From: Azophilus sp965215035
GTDB lineage: Bacteria > Pseudomonadota > Gammaproteobacteria > Pseudomonadales > Azotimanducaceae
DNA: 64,000 nt
Direction: 5' to 3'
Assembly (NCBI GenBank): GCA_965215035.1
Contig: OZ244040.1
Location: 1,550,001 to 1,614,000, forward strand
Below are positions 32,892-41,948 of this stretch, one piece after another. Numbering within the stretch: the stretch's first letter is position 1; every line of letters begins with the position of its first letter. Below the pieces are notes generated by a model, which was given only the letters and a program-made list of their open reading frames with translations, searched no databases and was not told the origin of the DNA. Position numbers and translations under genes: made by a program.

Positions 32892-33603
32892 TACTATGTC
32901 GGCTTGCGGATTACGGCTGTTCCTTGCCCTAGTCGGCACCTCGACGGCCCTGCTTGCCGGGTGTCAGACCCAACAACCGCCACCACCGCCGCTGCCACCG
33001 GCACCGCCGCGGGATGCCGAACCGCCGGCCACGCCCGCACCGCCCGTGCAAGTCGAGCGCCTGTTGGAGCGGGCGCAACTTGCGTTTGACGCCCAACACC
33101 TGACCTTGCCAGCGAAAAACAGCGCTTTCACCCTGTACCGGGAGCTGCTGCATCTCGAGCCGGGCAACGACGCCGCGCGCCGGGGCCTGGAGAAAATCGT
33201 GGAACGCTATGTAGAGTTCGCGCTTGACGCCGTTCAGCGGCACCAGTTTCCCCGCGCCCGGACGATGCTGGCGCGGGCGCGGGACGTGGATGCCAGCCAT
33301 CCGGCCATAGAACCCACCGAGCAACAGGTGCGGCTGCTTGAAAATGCCAGGCGCGACCGGGTACAGATCGATCTCGATGAGCTCGCCCGGCAGAGCGCCA
33401 CACTGCGGTCGGCCTTGCGGAAACTGGGTGTTCGCGCCAAGGCGCCGAACTGCCGGGCCGCGATTAACGCGCGCACCGACGCCGAGGGTCGCTGGATCTA
33501 CCGGCAGCTCAACGGTGCGTCCGGTGCCGCCAGGGTACGCGCTAGCCTAGCGATCGCATCACCGCCGTCGGTGGAAATCATCTGCCTGGGGCAGCCGGGT
33601 TGA
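32887..33603 (+). CDS. Proline-rich lipoprotein of unknown function
   Basis: The 238-residue protein has a type II signal peptide with lipobox LLAGC, so it should be lipid-anchored. A Pro-rich stretch (PPPPPLPPAPP) then leads into helical, TPR-like sequence (LYRELLHLEPGNDAARRGLEKIVERYVEFAL). The C-terminal part contains GRWIYRQLNGASGAARVRASLAIA. I do not recognise a named family. An internal ATG nine bases later could be the start. It precedes the DUF2333 gene on the same strand. Confidence 0.65.
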   Translation: MPTMSACGLRLFLALVGTSTALLAGCQTQQPPPPPLPPAPPRDAEPPATPAPPVQVERLLERAQLAFDAQHLTLPAKNSAFTLYRELLHLEPGNDAARRGLEKIVERYVEFALDAVQRHQFPRARTMLARARDVDASHPAIEPTEQQVRLLENARRDRVQIDLDELARQSATLRSALRKLGVRAKAPNCRAAINARTDAEGRWIYRQLNGASGAARVRASLAIASPPSVEIICLGQPG

Positions 33604-33769
33604 CGGCGTTGATGATACGCCTGGGAGCCCAACTCGGGCCAAGCCAATACCCGGCCCAGGCCCTCGGTCATCGGCACGAGCGCCAAATGCACCCGCGTAC
33701 TTCTAGCCAGTGCCACCAGGGCTGTACAATCGGCGGAATGGGCGGAACCAACAAGGGGCTGACAAGGCG

Positions 33770-34813
33770 ATGAACTGGATGGGCCGGATTTCGCTACGGC
33801 GCCCCACCATGCGGTGGGCGGGTATCGGCGGGGCCGTGGCCAAGGGGGCCGGTGCGCTGGTCTCCCTCTATCTGGCGGGTTGTCTAGCGCTGACCTGGTG
33901 GTGGGATTACGAACCGGGTCAGTTCGCCGTGCGGGACAACGCCGCCATGCGGGCGCAATCGGGTAGTCGCGGCCTGGTGATCGGCTATACCACCACCGCC
34001 GCAGTGATCCGGCTCGCCGAGACGCTGCTGGAGAAACGCGGGGGATACCTTTCCAACGATGTGTTTCCGCCCGGTATATGGATGGACAATGTGCCTAGCT
34101 GGGAATTCGGGGTGCTTACCCAGCTACGCGACACCGCCCGCGCCTATCGCATCGATTTCGCTAGATCGCAGAGCCAATCCACGGAGGACCCGGATCTCGC
34201 CAAGGCCGAGGGCAAGTTCTTCTTCGACAATTCAAGCTGGGTCTTCCCGCCTAGCGAAGCGGAGTACCGGGAAGGCGCGGCGCTGTTGACCGCCTACTTA
34301 GCGCGCCTGTCCGACCCCAACCGGCCGGAAGCCCAGTTCTACTCCCGGGCAGATAACCTCCAGCAATGGCTACAGGGGGTAGAGACACGGCTCGGCAGCC
34401 TGTCGCAGCGGCTCTCCGCCAGTGTCGGCAAGAGGCAACTTAACGTCGACCTCGCTGGAGACGCCGCGGCGGCCCAGGCCACCGATGCGCCCAGGGAGCG
34501 GGAGTTCAAAACCCCCTGGCTCGAAATCGACGATGTCTTCTACGAGGCCCGGGGCCAGACCTGGGCGCTTTTGCACCTGCTGCGGGCCATGGAACAGGAT
34601 TTCGGCGATGTGCTCGACAAGAAGAACGCACGGGTCAGCCTGCAGCAGATCATCCGCGAATTGGAACCGACCCAGCAGACCGTCTGGAGCCCGGTCATTC
34701 TGAACGGCGACGGGTTGGGCCTGCTCGCCAACCATTCCTTGGTGATGGCCTCGTACATATCCCGGGCCAACGCCGCCATCATCGACCTGCGCTCGCTGCT
34801 GGCCCAGGGCTGA
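33770..34813 (+). CDS. DUF2333-family membrane-anchored protein
   Basis: The 347-residue protein has one N-terminal transmembrane helix (ALVSLYLAGCLALTWWWDY). A conserved soluble part follows with TTAAVIRLAETLLEKRGGYLSNDVFPPGIWMDNVPSWEFG and RDTARAYRIDFARSQSQSTEDPDL, matching what I know of DUF2333. I start at MNWMGRISLRRP; the extra 20 codons upstream look non-coding. The function is unknown. The domain probably faces the periplasm. Confidence 0.75.
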   Translation: MNWMGRISLRRPTMRWAGIGGAVAKGAGALVSLYLAGCLALTWWWDYEPGQFAVRDNAAMRAQSGSRGLVIGYTTTAAVIRLAETLLEKRGGYLSNDVFPPGIWMDNVPSWEFGVLTQLRDTARAYRIDFARSQSQSTEDPDLAKAEGKFFFDNSSWVFPPSEAEYREGAALLTAYLARLSDPNRPEAQFYSRADNLQQWLQGVETRLGSLSQRLSASVGKRQLNVDLAGDAAAAQATDAPREREFKTPWLEIDDVFYEARGQTWALLHLLRAMEQDFGDVLDKKNARVSLQQIIRELEPTQQTVWSPVILNGDGLGLLANHSLVMASYISRANAAIIDLRSLLAQG

Positions 34814-34946
34814 AGCATCCGGTCCACCATAGGTGGGCAATTTGCGGCTTCGCTACATGGCGGTAACGAACCGAGACGCATCTTGTTGCCCCGCTGTTGG
34901 GACGGCTGGTTAAACCGCCAATTCGGGGTGCCTTTTGCTTTTTCGC

Positions 34947-34955
34947 TGGTATGAT
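34947..34955 (+). promoter_or_regulatory. Extended -10 promoter candidate for hppA
   Basis: TGGTATGAT has an extended -10 element and lies about 110 bp upstream of the hppA start, after an AT-rich stretch. No convincing -35 is seen. The rest of the 250-bp gap shows no gene. Confidence 0.35.
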
Positions 34956-35063
34956 ACGCGCCGCCGCCGGGGTGGCTTGCGGAGCGGGTGCGGATTGGTC
35001 GTTGCGGACGCCCGGCACCGGGGGAAGCACCCGCCGTTCAATCAACAAGTGGAATAAACAACG

Positions 35064-37094
35064 ATGGATATGAACCTGTTGCCGCCGCTATTGGGCGTTC
35101 TTGGAATGGTTGTGGCGGTCATTATCTATGGCTTGGTCAAGCGCTACGACGAAGGCGAACCCGCCATCAAGAAGATCGCCGACGCCATCCACGAGGGCGC
35201 CATGGTGTTCATGCGCCGTGAGTACAGCATGCTGGCCCTGTTCGGTGCCGTGCTACTCGTGTTGCTGTTCGTATCGGGCCTTGGCATGCCGACGGTATGG
35301 GCCTTCATCGCCGGCGCCCTGTCTTCCGCCGGCGCCGGCTGGTTCGGCATGTACACCGCCACCAAGGCCAATGTGCGCACCACCACCGCCGCCCACACCG
35401 ACGGGCCGGCGGCGGCCTTGTCCGTGGCCTTTTTCGGCGGCTCGATCATGGGCTTGGCCGTGGCATCGCTTGGGCTCATGGGGCTGGGCCTGGTCTACTA
35501 CTTCTTCGGCGGCGACCCGCACACAGCCCACCACATTCACGGCTTTGGCATGGGCGCCTCCACGGTGGCGCTGTTCTCCCGGGTCGGCGGCGGCATCTAC
35601 ACCAAGAGCGCGGATGTGGGAGCGGACCTGGTGGGCAAGGTGGAAGCCGGCATCCCGGAGGACGACCCCCGTAATCCCGGCGTAATCGCCGACAACGTGG
35701 GCGATAACGTCGGCGATGTGGCCGGCATGGGCTCCGATATTTTTGAATCCTATTGCGGTTCGATGATCGCCACGATCGCCATCGCGTCCACCCTGGCGGC
35801 TGCGGCGGTGGGCTCCCTCGCACCGGGTATGTCCGAGGGCGATGGCCGCGCCGCGCTCATGTTCCTGCCCCTGGCGCTGGCCTCGACCGGCCTCATCTGT
35901 TCCATCATCGGTATCGGCATCGTGCGTTCCCGCTCGAATTCCAGCCCCGCCCTGGCGTTGCGCATTGGCATGGTGGGCACGCCGATCCTGTTTATCGTCG
36001 CTTCCTGGTTCGTTATCGACTACGCGGCGGTGTCGAGCAATGTCTGGTGGTCGGTGATCTTCGGCTCCGTGGGCGGCGTTATCATCGGGTTGACCACGGA
36101 GTACTACACATCCTCGAAGCCGGTGGTGCGTATCGCCCGGGCGGGGCAGACCGGGTCCGCCACGGTGATGATCACCGGCCTCGCCGTCGGCATGCAGTCG
36201 GTGGTGGTTCCGCTGCTCGCTATCTGCGCCATCATCTACGTATCCACCGAACTGGCCGGCCTTTACGGTGTTGGCATCGCCGCCGTCGGCCTACTGGCCA
36301 CCGTCGGCATGACCATGGCGGTGGATGCCTACGGACCCGTGGCGGACAACGCCGGCGGTATCGCCGAGATGGGCGGCCTCGGCGAGGAAACCCGCAAAAT
36401 CACCGATTCGCTGGATGAACTCGGCAACACGACGGCCGCCATGGGCAAGGGCTTCGCCATCGGTGCAGCCGCCTTGGCGGCGCTGGCCATCATCGCGGCC
36501 TTTGTGGAAACCATTGCCTACAGCCGGGGCGGCGAGTTCACCCTGCATGTCGGCAACCCGGACGTATTGGTGGGGCTTTTCATCGGCGGCCTGGTGCCCT
36601 TCCTGATCGCCAGCGTCACTATGACATCGGTGGGCGATGCGGCCATGGATATGATCCAGGAGATTCGCCGCCAGTTCCGGGAGATTCCCGGGCTGCTGGA
36701 GGGCAGGGCCGAACCGGATACCGGCAAGTGCATCGACATCGCCACCTCGGCCGCGCTGAAGCGCATGCTCTTACCCGGTGCCATCGCCGTGGCCGTGCCG
36801 CCCGTGGTGGGCTTCGGCATCAGCGCCGAGGCGCTCGGCGGCACCCTGGCCGGGGGCTTGCTGGGCTGCGTGCTGCTGGCCCTGACCATGGCGAATGCGG
36901 GCGGTGCCTGGGACAACGCGAAGAAGCATGTCGAGAAGGGCAACCTGGGGGGCAAGGGTTCCGACGTTCACGCGGCCACGGTGGTCGGTGATACGGTGGG
37001 CGACCCGTTCAAGGACACCTCCGGGCCGAGTATGAACATCCTCATCAATGTGATGGCGATCGTTTCGCTGGTAATCGCGCCGCTTCTGGCTTGA
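35064..37094 (+). CDS. hppA: Membrane-bound proton (or sodium)-translocating pyrophosphatase
   Basis: The 676-residue protein is very hydrophobic with about 15-16 helices. It has the PPi-binding motif DNVGDNVGDVAGMGSD (about 210-225), the second acidic site DAYGPVADNAGGIAEM, and NAGGAWDNAKKHVEKG near the end. The sequence GNTTAAMGKGFAIG has Ala, not Lys, after GNTTA, the mark of potassium-dependent enzymes. It hydrolyses PPi to pump ions across the inner membrane. It faces, tail to tail, a PPi-type phosphofructokinase gene 18 bp away. Whether it pumps H+ or Na+ cannot be decided by eye. Confidence 0.95.
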   Translation: MDMNLLPPLLGVLGMVVAVIIYGLVKRYDEGEPAIKKIADAIHEGAMVFMRREYSMLALFGAVLLVLLFVSGLGMPTVWAFIAGALSSAGAGWFGMYTATKANVRTTTAAHTDGPAAALSVAFFGGSIMGLAVASLGLMGLGLVYYFFGGDPHTAHHIHGFGMGASTVALFSRVGGGIYTKSADVGADLVGKVEAGIPEDDPRNPGVIADNVGDNVGDVAGMGSDIFESYCGSMIATIAIASTLAAAAVGSLAPGMSEGDGRAALMFLPLALASTGLICSIIGIGIVRSRSNSSPALALRIGMVGTPILFIVASWFVIDYAAVSSNVWWSVIFGSVGGVIIGLTTEYYTSSKPVVRIARAGQTGSATVMITGLAVGMQSVVVPLLAICAIIYVSTELAGLYGVGIAAVGLLATVGMTMAVDAYGPVADNAGGIAEMGGLGEETRKITDSLDELGNTTAAMGKGFAIGAAALAALAIIAAFVETIAYSRGGEFTLHVGNPDVLVGLFIGGLVPFLIASVTMTSVGDAAMDMIQEIRRQFREIPGLLEGRAEPDTGKCIDIATSAALKRMLLPGAIAVAVPPVVGFGISAEALGGTLAGGLLGCVLLALTMANAGGAWDNAKKHVEKGNLGGKGSDVHAATVVGDTVGDPFKDTSGPSMNILINVMAIVSLVIAPLLA

Positions 37095-37112
37095 TGCGCC
37101 CGGCGCGGTCGG

Positions 37113-38372
37113 CTACCGGGAAAAAGGTGCCAGCTTCTTGCCGACGGGTTTGTTGCGCAGCCTGACGTAGCGCGGCAGGCCATCCTGGTAGGGCGGATGG
37201 TCTTCCCCGGCAATCAGGGGCGCGAGGTAGCGGCGCGCCCTGGCGGTGATGCCAAAGCCGTCGGCGCTGATGTAACTTTTAGGCATCTTGCGCTCCACAT
37301 TGGCGACCCGGGAGAGCTTCGCCTCGCCGATGGTCCAGCGGTACGGCTGGTCACTCAGGCGCACCACCGTTGGCATGACGGCGTTCTTGCCGGCCAGCGC
37401 GAACTCGACCGCCGCCTTGCCCATGGCATACGCCTGTTGCACATCGTTGGCGGAGGCGATATGGCGCGCGGACCGCTGCAGATAGTCGGCCACCGCCCAG
37501 TGGCATTTGTAGCCGAGGCGCTCCTTGACGATATTGGCGACCGCCGGGGCCACGCCGCCCAATTGGGTGTGTCCGAACGCATCCCTGCCGCCCGCGTCGG
37601 CCACGAAGACGCCGTCGGCGTAGCGGGCACCCTCGGAGATGACGATGACGCAGTAGCCGCCCCGCTGCACGGTTTTCCTCACCTTGGCGAGCAGCGCCGC
37701 CTCATCGAAGGGCACTTCGGGGAAGACGATGATATGGGGCGCATCGCCGCGCCTCTCCTGGGCTAGGGCCGATGCGGCGGCGATCCAGCCCGCGTGACGG
37801 CCCATCACCTCTAGAATGAACACCCTGGTTGAGGTTGAGTACATGGAGGCGACGTCTAAGGACGCCTCGCGGGTGGAGACGGCGACATACTTGGCCACCG
37901 ACCCGAAGCCCGGGCAGGAGTCGGTAAGGGGCAGGTCGTTGTCCACGGTTTTGGGAATGCCGATGCAGGCGATGGGATAACCCAAAGTTGCACCGAGCTG
38001 GGAAACCTTGTGCGCCGTATCCTGGGAATCGCCGCCACCGTTGTAGAAGAAGTACTGGATATTGTGCGCGGCAAATACGTCGATGAGTCGCCGGTACTCG
38101 CGCTGGTTGTCCTCGATGGCGCCGAGCTTGTAGCGGCAGGAACCGAATGCGCCGCCTGGCGTGAAGCGCAGCCCGGCGATGGCGTCGGCGGACTCCAGGC
38201 TGGTGTCGATGAGTTCCTCGACAAGCGCGCCGATGATGCCGTTCCTGCCCGCAAGCACCTTGCCGATGCGGCTGGAATGCCCGCGCGCGGTTTCGATAAC
38301 GCCGCCGGCGGTCGCATTGATAACCGCGGTGACACCTCCCGATTGGGCATAAAAGGCGTTGGCTTGTGCCAT
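37113..38372 (-). CDS. pfp: Pyrophosphate-dependent 6-phosphofructokinase
   Basis: The 419-residue protein starts MAQANAFYAQSGGVTAVIN. It has NGGGDSQDTAHKVSQL, GIPKTVDNDLPLTDSCPGFGS, VMGRHAGWIAAASAL and a PEVPF segment. The GGGDS sequence with PKTVDND is the PPi-specific form rather than the GGDGS of ATP enzymes. It reversibly converts fructose-6-phosphate and PPi to fructose-1,6-bisphosphate and Pi in the cytoplasm. The neighbouring HppA also uses PPi. Confidence 0.92.
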   Translation of the reverse strand: MAQANAFYAQSGGVTAVINATAGGVIETARGHSSRIGKVLAGRNGIIGALVEELIDTSLESADAIAGLRFTPGGAFGSCRYKLGAIEDNQREYRRLIDVFAAHNIQYFFYNGGGDSQDTAHKVSQLGATLGYPIACIGIPKTVDNDLPLTDSCPGFGSVAKYVAVSTREASLDVASMYSTSTRVFILEVMGRHAGWIAAASALAQERRGDAPHIIVFPEVPFDEAALLAKVRKTVQRGGYCVIVISEGARYADGVFVADAGGRDAFGHTQLGGVAPAVANIVKERLGYKCHWAVADYLQRSARHIASANDVQQAYAMGKAAVEFALAGKNAVMPTVVRLSDQPYRWTIGEAKLSRVANVERKMPKSYISADGFGITARARRYLAPLIAGEDHPPYQDGLPRYVRLRNKPVGKKLAPFSR

Positions 38373-38614
38373 CTGTCCGGTCTCCTGTTAAGGTCCCGTC
38401 CCGCAGGTTGCCGCCGTTGCCAAGGCTACGCGCAGCCCCTGTTGGCCGGTGTGCGGAGCCGACCGCCAAAAATGAAAACCTGTGGGATGGCACGCTGGAT
38501 TGCGGGCCATTGTAACCGCAAACCGGGCACTTGACCGGGCGCTCGGATAACATCGCCACCAGGCATCGGAGGGCGGCTGAGTGTTGCAGCCAGTCAGGGC
38601 AGGTTCTATTGGCC

Positions 38615-38704
38615 GTGCGCACAGGGCGCAGCATGGCGCGGTGCGCCGGCGTGCCGATGGTGCGCACATGGGGCTATACGGCGCGGTGCGCCTGCGCACC
38701 CATA
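38615..38704. repeat. Two 45-bp direct repeats upstream of mpl
   Basis: GTGCGCACAGGGCGCAGCAT at 38615 and GTGCGCACATGGGGCTATAC at 38660 each continue GGCGCGGTGCGCC(G/T)GCG. The period is exactly 45 bp, the same as the intragenic repeat, but the sequence is different. They lie in the 378-bp pfp-mpl gap, which has no gene. Confidence 0.6.
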
Positions 38705-38750
38705 TCGGGGTCGAGCCACAGGATGCCCGCCGACCAACCGGGGGCCCGGC

Positions 38751-40145
38751 ATGAGAATCTACTTCCTCGGTATTGGCGGTACGCTGATGGGTAGCCTCGC
38801 CCAGCTTGCCCGGGAGTTGGGCCACGAGGTTTACGGCTCCGACCGCGAGCTCTACCCGCCCATGAGCGATCAGCTTAGCGCGGCGAACATCAGGGTCTAC
38901 CGGGGCTTCGAGCCGGGGCACCTGAAGCCGCCGCCGGATCTGGTCGTGATCGGCAATGCCGGGTTGCCCCGGGGAACCGAAGCCGTGGAATCGGTGTTGG
39001 ACAGCGGCCTGCCCTATACATCCGGGGCAGAGTGGCTGGGCGACGCCGTGCTGCCGGGGCGCTGGACGCTGGCGGTTGCCGGCACCCACGGCAAGACGAC
39101 CACGGCCAGTATGCTGGCCTGGATATTGGAGTGCGCTGGGCTGGCGCCCGGTTACCTGATCGGTGGCGTACCCCGGAATTTCAACCGCTCCGCCCGCCTT
39201 GGCGACGGCGCCTGCTTCGTGGTCGAAGCGGATGAGTACGACACCTCCTATTTCGACCGCCGCTCCAAGTTCGTCCACTATCGGCCCCGCACGCTGGTGA
39301 TCAACAACCTGGAGTTCGACCACGCCGACATCTTTCCAGACCTGGGGGCCATCCAGACACAGTTCCATCACTTGGTGCGTGCGGTGCCGGGCAGCGGGCT
39401 GATCGTCGCGCCAAGCCGGGATGAGGCCGCCAACGAGGTGTTGCAAATGGGGTGCTGGACGCCCGTGGCCCGATTCGGGCCGGGGCCGCCGGGCGAACCT
39501 GTAGACCGTGACAACGGGGATCTGTGGAGCCTGCGGAACAGTAGCCGGGATGGCGGCGCGTTCGACATCGCCTTGGGTGCCGAAGTGATGGGCCGGGTAT
39601 CTTGGACGCTGCTTGGCGAACACAACATGGCCAACGCCCTAGGCGCCGTGGCCGCCGCCCGCCACGCTGGCGTACCGGTACCGGTGGCCATTGCCGCCCT
39701 GAACCGATTTGCCGGTGTCAAGCGGCGCCTAGAGATCCTGGCCCGGGTCGGCAATGTGACGGTTTACGACGATTTTGCCCACCATCCCACCGCCATTCGA
39801 ACCACCCTGCAGGGGCTGCGCGACCGGGTCGGCGGTGACGAGATTCTTGCCATTGTGGAGCCGCGTTCCCATACCATGTCGCTGGGCACGCTGCGCGGAC
39901 AACTCACCACCTGCTGCGCGCCCGCCGATGCAGCCTTCTGGTTCCAGGGCGACAACATCCGGTGGAATCTCCGCGAAGTGGTCTCAAACTGTGTGGTTCC
40001 CGCCCGCATGTTCGATGATCTGGACAGTCTCATGGCGGCCGCGGCGGTGGCGTCCACCAAGCGGCCCCGGCACATCGTCATACTTTCAAACGGCGGTTTT
40101 CAGGGAATCCACGGGAAGCTCCCCGCTAGGCTGCGGGGCGCATAA
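38751..40145 (+). CDS. mpl: UDP-N-acetylmuramate:L-alanyl-gamma-D-glutamyl-meso-diaminopimelate ligase
   Basis: The 464-residue Mur-ligase family protein begins MRIYFLGIGGTLMGSLAQLARELGHEV. It has the P-loop AGTHGKTTTASMLAWILE (about 108-125), then CFVVEADEYDTSYFDRRSKFVHY and YDDFAHHPTAIRTTLQGLR. These match Mpl, which joins a recycled tripeptide to UDP-MurNAc in peptidoglycan recycling. The length is normal. It stands alone, convergent with nrdB. Confidence 0.95.
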   Translation: MRIYFLGIGGTLMGSLAQLARELGHEVYGSDRELYPPMSDQLSAANIRVYRGFEPGHLKPPPDLVVIGNAGLPRGTEAVESVLDSGLPYTSGAEWLGDAVLPGRWTLAVAGTHGKTTTASMLAWILECAGLAPGYLIGGVPRNFNRSARLGDGACFVVEADEYDTSYFDRRSKFVHYRPRTLVINNLEFDHADIFPDLGAIQTQFHHLVRAVPGSGLIVAPSRDEAANEVLQMGCWTPVARFGPGPPGEPVDRDNGDLWSLRNSSRDGGAFDIALGAEVMGRVSWTLLGEHNMANALGAVAAARHAGVPVPVAIAALNRFAGVKRRLEILARVGNVTVYDDFAHHPTAIRTTLQGLRDRVGGDEILAIVEPRSHTMSLGTLRGQLTTCCAPADAAFWFQGDNIRWNLREVVSNCVVPARMFDDLDSLMAAAAVASTKRPRHIVILSNGGFQGIHGKLPARLRGA

Positions 40146-40165
40146 ACGGCAGGAGTCCTTGCTTT

Positions 40166-41689
40166 TCAATCCCAGTTCAGTGCGCCGCCGGTCTGGTACT
40201 CGGTTACCCGGGTCTCGAAGAAATTCTTCTCTTTCTTGAGATCCATGATCTCGCTCATCCACGGGAACGGGTTCTTGACGCCCGGAAACTGCTCGGCGAG
40301 CCCGATTTGGGCGAGGCGTCGGTTGGCGATGAATTGCAGGTACTCGGTCATCATGTTGGCGTTCATGCCGAGCACGCCGCGCGGCATGGTGTCTTTGCCG
40401 TATTCGATCTCGAGCCGCGTGCCGTCCAGTATCATCCGCCGGGCCAGATCCTGGGTTTCGCGGTTCCAAAGGTCGGGATTTTCCAGCTTGATCTGGTTGA
40501 TGACGTCGATGCCGAAATTTACATGCATGGACTCGTCGCGCAGGATGTACTGAAATTGTTCCGAGGTGCCCGTCATCTTGTTGCGGCGGCCCATGGAGAG
40601 AATCTGGGTGAAGCCGCAGTAAAAGAAGATACCTTCCAGCACACAGTAGTAGGCGATGAGGTTTTCCAGCAACGCCTTGTCGGTTTCCCGCGTGCCAGTG
40701 GCAAAGGTCGGGTCGGACAACTGGCGGGTGTACTGCATGGCCCAGGCCGCCTTGCGGGCCACCGCCGGCACTTCCCGGTACATGTTGAATATCTCGCCCT
40801 CGTCCATGCCGAGCGATTCGATGCAGTATTGGTAGGCATGGGTGTGGATGGCCTCCTCGAAAGCCTGCCGTAGCAGGTACTGGCGGCATTCCGGGTTGGT
40901 GATCAGGCGGTAGATTGCCAGCACCAGGTTGTTGGCCACTAGGGAATCGGCGGTGGAAAAGAAGCCGAGGCTACGCTTGACGATGGTTCGCTCGTCCTCG
41001 GTGAGGCCATCCTCGCTTTTCCACAGCGCGATGTCGGCGGTCATGTTGATTTCCTGGGGCATCCAGTGGTTGGCGCAGCCGTCCAGGTACTTCTGCCACG
41101 CCCAGTCGTATTTGAACGGCACCAGTTGGTTGAGGTCGGCGCGGCAATTGATCATGGCCTTCTGATCGACCGTGACCCGTTCCAAGCTCTCCTGTTCGGC
41201 ATCGGCGTTCAGTTCGGCAATGGCGGCCCGGGCCAGGTCGCGCTCGGTTGCCGGCGCCGTGGCCTGGCCGGTTTGCTCCGTCGCCGCCGGGGTGCCGTTG
41301 TTGGCCGGTGCCCGTGGCGATTCCGCAGGAGTTGCCTGGCCCCGCCGGGATGTGGCGGACGGCGTCGATACCGGGCCGGGTTGAACGGGTGGGCGGGGTG
41401 GCGCGGGTGGGCGTGATGCCGGTTGCCGATGGCCGGGCGTCGATTCCTGGCGGGGCGGTGCCGCTAGGGCTCGCTCTGCATGGGCCGGCAAGTTTGCGTT
41501 CCACTCGCTGCCGTTGCCGTTGGGGCCTGCCTGCCCCGGTGCCTCTAGGCTATCGCTGCCGCCGGGAAGGCCGCCGCGGAGAAACTCCGCGGCGGGCACA
41601 TCGCCCTCGGCAGGGGCCTTGAGTTCCGGTGTCTCGCGCTCCGACGTCGTTGGTGCCGCATCATCTTGGTAGTCTTCCCAACTTAGCAT
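40166..41689 (-). CDS. nrdB: Ribonucleoside-diphosphate reductase beta subunit with long N-terminal extension
   Basis: The 507-residue protein has the conserved core INCRADLNQLVPFKYDWAWQKYLDGCANHWMPQE. Metal-ligand helices include FEEAIHTHAYQY (Glu, His and the radical Tyr near 277-284), LEGIFFYCGF and RDESMHVNFG. The first ~175 residues are Pro/Ala-rich and low-complexity, except the MLSWEDYQDD start typical of NrdB. Pseudomonas-type NrdB is about 415, so about 90 residues are extra. A strong ribosome site (GAGGAGGA) precedes the ATG. It supplies the radical for NrdA. Confidence 0.95.
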   Translation of the reverse strand: MLSWEDYQDDAAPTTSERETPELKAPAEGDVPAAEFLRGGLPGGSDSLEAPGQAGPNGNGSEWNANLPAHAERALAAPPRQESTPGHRQPASRPPAPPRPPVQPGPVSTPSATSRRGQATPAESPRAPANNGTPAATEQTGQATAPATERDLARAAIAELNADAEQESLERVTVDQKAMINCRADLNQLVPFKYDWAWQKYLDGCANHWMPQEINMTADIALWKSEDGLTEDERTIVKRSLGFFSTADSLVANNLVLAIYRLITNPECRQYLLRQAFEEAIHTHAYQYCIESLGMDEGEIFNMYREVPAVARKAAWAMQYTRQLSDPTFATGTRETDKALLENLIAYYCVLEGIFFYCGFTQILSMGRRNKMTGTSEQFQYILRDESMHVNFGIDVINQIKLENPDLWNRETQDLARRMILDGTRLEIEYGKDTMPRGVLGMNANMMTEYLQFIANRRLAQIGLAEQFPGVKNPFPWMSEIMDLKKEKNFFETRVTEYQTGGALNWD

Positions 41690-41948
41690 CTTGCTCCTCC
41701 TCGCCTAACTTGCGTGCTTGTGCATGAACGGCGTTTTAGCCAGTTGCAGTCCTGGTACGCTTCAAGGTGGCCTGCTGTCGAGTTTCCGTGCCGTTCCCTG
41801 GGTTTCTCGATGACCGCGACAGCCCGCACAAGGCCACTGGCACGAAAGACATTTGCGCCAATCTGCCCCTTTGAATTCGTCCTGGTGAGGTATCTCAATC
41901 TCCTTTGTTGCCTTGCTGCCTTGCTTGGCGGGGCTTTAATCAGCCTCG

